Below, piece by piece: positions 61,138 to 64,000 of a stretch of 64,000 nt of DNA. The stretch covers positions 63,189,501 to 63,253,500 of the forward strand of contig NC_133030.1 of assembly GCF_048771995.1 (NCBI RefSeq). The letters are read 5' to 3'. The notes under the pieces are model-generated. The model did no database searches and was not told the DNA's origin. It saw only the letters and a program-made list of their open reading frames with translations. Position 1 is the first letter of the stretch. Every line of letters begins with the position of its first letter. A program made the translations under genes and the position numbers. Source of the stretch: Taeniopygia guttata (lineage: Eukaryota > Chordata > Aves > Passeriformes > Estrildidae).

Positions 61138-62463
61138 TCACTGGAGTCTGCGGTAGCTCTTACAGAGTTCGTGGTCCCTGATGTCTCCCCACCCTCCGTT
61201 CTTGACGTGAGGGGACAGGGGAGCCATGGAGTACCTTTTACTGATGCTCATCGCCTCGGGAAACAGGTACTGTTGGTTGCTGTTCAAGAGAGAATCGATT
61301 TTGGCACTCTGGGTGGACGGTCTGCAGGATTTCTTGTGGTGCATGCCACAGTCCCCCGTGTGAAAAATCCTGGGGATTTCGGGAACCAGCACTTTCCAGA
61401 ACTTTGGAAGACAAGAGACAGTCAAGTGCTGCAGAGTCCAGTCCCAGTTGTAGTCATCGTAGGTGCAGAAGGCGTCCGTGCACTCGATGAGCTTCTGGTA
61501 GGTGTCTCTGCCGAAGGCCATGCCCATGTTGTGCTCCGTGGACTTCCACGTCTTCATCTCCACCTTGTCGGCGCGGCCGGCAAAGCCGCCCCGCACGGGG
61601 CTGTAGGTGCCCAGCGAGACGAGCTGGCACTCGGGGCAGTCGCGCCGGCGCAGCGCCCAGAGCTGCTTGAGGACGTGGTAGAAGTCGGGCGCCAGGTAAT
61701 GGTCCTCCTCGAGGAAGAGCACGGGCCCCGCGTGCTCCCGCAGCGCCCGCACGCGCTCCCACACGAAGTGCAGCTTCCACCACCAGTGGTGCTTGGTCTG
61801 CGCGAAGCGCGCCTCGCGGTAGTGCCCGAACGAGTCGGGGAACTCGGCGTTGATGCAGCCCAGCCGCAGCGCCGCCGCCTTGCCCACGTCGCGGGGGCAG
61901 TCGCGGGGGTCGTGGCCCGGGAACTCGCGCGGGTACAGCTGGATGCTGAACGGGAAGAACACCTGCAGCACCGGGCAGAAGTCCACGCGGGCCGCCAGCC
62001 GGTTCAGCTCCTCGGCCCACAGGTCGTGGCTCAGCACCAGCAGCACGTTCTCCACGCCCGCCGCCCGCCGCAGCGACTCGAGCAGCAGCCGCAGGTGCTC
62101 GGCGCGGTCGTGCACCTGCACCACGAGCACCACGTCGGGCCGCGCCGGGAAGCGCGCGGCGTTCCGCACCGGCTGGTCGAAGTTCAGCCGGTACACGAGC
62201 GAGCGGTAACTCAGCGTCGCGTTCTCCGACAGCACCTCCGCCGCCACGCCGGCCGACGCGTTGGCGGCGGGGCGGCGCGCTACCGGCGGCGGGGGCTCGC
62301 TGACCCGCGGCGGCTCCCCGGTGCTACCGGGACCGCCCCGCTGCTGCTGCTGCTGCTGCTGCCGCCGCCGCCCGCCGCCGCCGGTGCCCCAGAGCGCCAG
62401 GGCGCAGAGCGCCAGCGCCAGCGCCAGCAGCAGCACCTTGCGCTTGTAGACGCGCAGCCGCAT
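61138..62463 (-). CDS. MGAT2: MGAT2, alpha-1,6-mannosyl-glycoprotein 2-beta-N-acetylglucosaminyltransferase
   Basis: A single intronless coding exon encodes 441 aa (human 447). The enzyme adds GlcNAc in beta-1,2 linkage to the alpha-1,6 mannose arm of N-glycans, committing them to the complex type in the Golgi. It is a type II membrane protein: cytosolic MRLRVYKRK, a membrane segment at about 10-25, a stem, then the catalytic domain from about 85. The stem has a seven-Gln run (35-41) and two sequons, N68 and N81. The metal-binding EED is at 252-254 in FLEEDHYLAPDFYH. Strongly conserved blocks include KHHWWWKLHFVWERV, YDDYNWDWTLQ, CGMHHKKSCRPSTQSA and the C-terminal GGWGDIRDHELCKSYRRLQ. The start matches human MRFRIYKRKVL. 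An open frame continues upstream without conservation. CpG-rich coding DNA also leaves a 557-codon antisense frame open, which is not a gene. Confidence 0.98.
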   Translation of the reverse strand: MRLRVYKRKVLLLALALALCALALWGTGGGGRRRQQQQQQQRGGPGSTGEPPRVSEPPPPVARRPAANASAGVAAEVLSENATLSYRSLVYRLNFDQPVRNAARFPARPDVVLVVQVHDRAEHLRLLLESLRRAAGVENVLLVLSHDLWAEELNRLAARVDFCPVLQVFFPFSIQLYPREFPGHDPRDCPRDVGKAAALRLGCINAEFPDSFGHYREARFAQTKHHWWWKLHFVWERVRALREHAGPVLFLEEDHYLAPDFYHVLKQLWALRRRDCPECQLVSLGTYSPVRGGFAGRADKVEMKTWKSTEHNMGMAFGRDTYQKLIECTDAFCTYDDYNWDWTLQHLTVSCLPKFWKVLVPEIPRIFHTGDCGMHHKKSCRPSTQSAKIDSLLNSNQQYLFPEAMSISKRYSMAPLSPHVKNGGWGDIRDHELCKSYRRLQ

Positions 62464-62760
62464 GGTCCCGGCGGCGGCGGCCCCGCTCCGCCGCTCCCGC
62501 CGCCGCCGCCGCCGCCGCTCCCGCTCCCAGCGCGCGCGCGCCGCCGCCGCCCCGCGCGCACACGTCGCCGCTCCCCATTGGCCGCCGCTGCGCCGACCGC
62601 GGCGCCGCCATTGGTCGGAGGAGCCGTCAATCAACTCCTCGGCGCTTCCGCCGCGCCGGGAGGCCGCGCAGCCGCCGCCGCCGCACCGCGCTCTGATTGG
62701 GCGGCGCCCGGAGGGGGCGGGGCCAAGGCCTGAAGGGGAGGGCGGGAAGCGGCGGCCAAA
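62464..62760 (-). promoter_or_regulatory. MGAT2 promoter, CpG island with three CCAAT boxes
   Basis: ATTGG on the plus strand (CCAAT on the MGAT2 strand) occurs at 62577-62581, 62610-62614 and 62696-62700. A GC box, GGGGGCGGGGCC, follows at about 62713. Spacing of NF-Y-type sites with a GC box and no TATA suits a housekeeping promoter. Confidence 0.75.
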
Positions 62761-62869
62761 TCCTTCGGGATTGGGGAAAAAAAGGGAAAATAACCCTGGA
62801 AATGCAAGGAAAACACACGGAAACCCGCCGGGATCCGCGCGAGTAACATAAAAAAAAAATGAGTGAATG

Positions 62870-63440
62870 CTAGGTTTGAAAAACAGCACGTTAAAAAGCA
62901 TCCTGCAATGACAAGAATAAGGTGAGAAATCATTCTAGAAATGCAGGAATAAGGTGAAATTATTATACGATTGGAAAAGAAAATAATTCTAAGATGGAAA
63001 AAAAAGAAATTCTAAGATTGAGAGAATAAAATAATTCTAGATTTGGATGATCAGGATTATGAACCCGTTCTTGAATTGTAAGAATTTAAAACATCAGATT
63101 AATTAATTCTAGAATAGCAAGTATAAAATTACTCCAAAGTTTTCAACATTAAGGTAAGAGTAAAATAATTCCAGAATTGCAAGAACAAGATAAGAAAACC
63201 ATCCTAGATCCCTGCAGGGATCTGTGGCAAAGCCCCATTTCCGTGAAGAAATTTTCCCAATATCCAAACTAAACCTTCCCCAGCTGGCACTCAGTGCCAC
63301 CTCCATGTGCTCCAAGCCATCACATGTTCCAGGGAATGGGATTCTTAAAATAAAATAATTCTAGATTTCAAAAATTAGGATTATGAACCTATATATAAGA
63401 ATTAAAAAATCAGATTAATTCTAGAATCGCAGCTATTTGT
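62870..63440. repeat. Degenerate AT-rich tandem repeat, unit about 25-35 bp
   Basis: Recurring cores read AATAAGGTGAGAAATCATTC, AGAATAAAATAATTCTAGAT, AATAGCAAGTATAAAAT and AAAATAATTCCAGAATTGC. The motif (A)TAATTCTAGAATTGCAAGAA drifts across the array. It lies behind the MGAT2 promoter. Confidence 0.7.
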
Positions 63441-64000
63441 TCCCTGCCGTTCCCATCTCCCAGTCATGGAGCAGCTGACAAGACAGGAAATAAAAGAACT
63501 TGTGGATATGCTCAACATTTTGGTGTCTTCCCCAGAAAAATACCAGCAGTTAATTCCTGGATGGAAAAGCCCTCAGACAAAACACAATCCACACGTCCAT
63601 AGAAGGGTTTCAAAGTTTAATAAGTCAACACAGTGAAACAAATTCAAGAATCGTTAAAACAGGAGGATTAAGAAACAAAGTTTTAGAAAAAAGACATTTG
63701 TGGTATCACAAAGAGAGAAACCCCAAAACCAAACATTTGCTCTGTAAAAAGGCAGCAATGCTGGTCCCTGCCCCGAGTGGGAATGTTGTAACAGAACCTT
63801 TAAAAAAAGAAGCACCTGGCATTCCATGACCGGTGTGGATGGGATTTCTCCTCCCTGGGAAGAGCAGAGTGCAGTCCTGGCCTGGAGAGTCAGAGCTCTT
63901 TGTCCTCCCGAGAAGGAACCACTCACCACAAGGCACAGAAACCCCCAGCACACCCGGCAGCACGGGAAGGACATTCCAAGGAAGGTTCTCTGCAGCTCAG
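63441..64000. other. Right end of window, unassigned
   Basis: No gene is recognised. A minus-strand ATTAAA (63621-63616) could end a leftward gene lying beyond the window; LRR1 would be expected there by human gene order. The short minus-strand frames up to 64000 do not resemble a family that I can name. Confidence 0.3.

Noticed and set aside
61060-62733. 557-codon plus-strand open frame opposite MGAT2
   Set aside because: It is the antisense shadow of a CpG-rich, well conserved coding exon; its translation is low complexity and resembles no family.
61138-62901. Longer MGAT2 with an upstream start
   Set aside because: The upstream part reads through the CCAAT-box promoter and is not conserved; the MRLRVYKRK start matches human MGAT2.

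Overview
The window looks like nuclear DNA from a bird, most likely a songbird. Its genes have many short introns, dozens of truncated CR1 LINE 3' ends are scattered through it, LTR remnants are present, and CpG islands sit at gene starts. Five vertebrate genes are recognisable from their protein sequences: KLHDC2 (first two coding exons only, minus strand), KLHDC1 (complete, 13 coding exons, minus), POLE2 (complete, 19 coding exons, plus), DNAAF2 (complete, 3 coding exons, plus) and MGAT2 (complete, one coding exon, minus). From general knowledge, this is the gene order and relative orientation of human chromosome 14q21, read in the opposite direction. The human neighbour RPL36AL is not found beyond MGAT2.

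Layout. 1-1666: start of KLHDC2. 1667-5616: spacer with CR1 pieces, a CpG island that is the likely KLHDC2 promoter, and a 1.5 kb minisatellite. 5617-24506: KLHDC1, whose first intron holds a 14-bp minisatellite. 24507-28154: divergent spacer between KLHDC1 and POLE2, filled with CR1 copies, one of which carries an internally amplified 31-bp repeat. 28155-43730: POLE2, with an AT-AC (U12-type) intron, a tandem array of decoy copies of an exon start, and a 780-bp block shared between introns 3 and 16. 43731-45246: spacer with a solo LTR and the DNAAF2 promoter, which contains a repeated X-box/YY1-like array. 45247-59296: DNAAF2, with a large in-frame repeat expansion. 59297-62463: spacer and MGAT2. 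62464-64000: MGAT2 promoter, a degenerate AT-rich repeat, and sequence I cannot assign.

The genes do not form a pathway. KLHDC1 and KLHDC2 are paralogous Kelch substrate receptors for cullin ubiquitin ligases that read C-terminal degrons. POLE2 is the B subunit of the leading-strand replicase. DNAAF2 preassembles ciliary dynein arms. MGAT2 builds complex N-glycans in the Golgi. Exon boundaries were set by eye from GT-AG (or AT-AC) sites plus reading-frame continuity. KLHDC1 (404 aa) and MGAT2 (441 aa) come out close to the human lengths I recall, POLE2 (527 aa) at the same length, and DNAAF2 (997 aa) about 160 residues longer because of its repeats.
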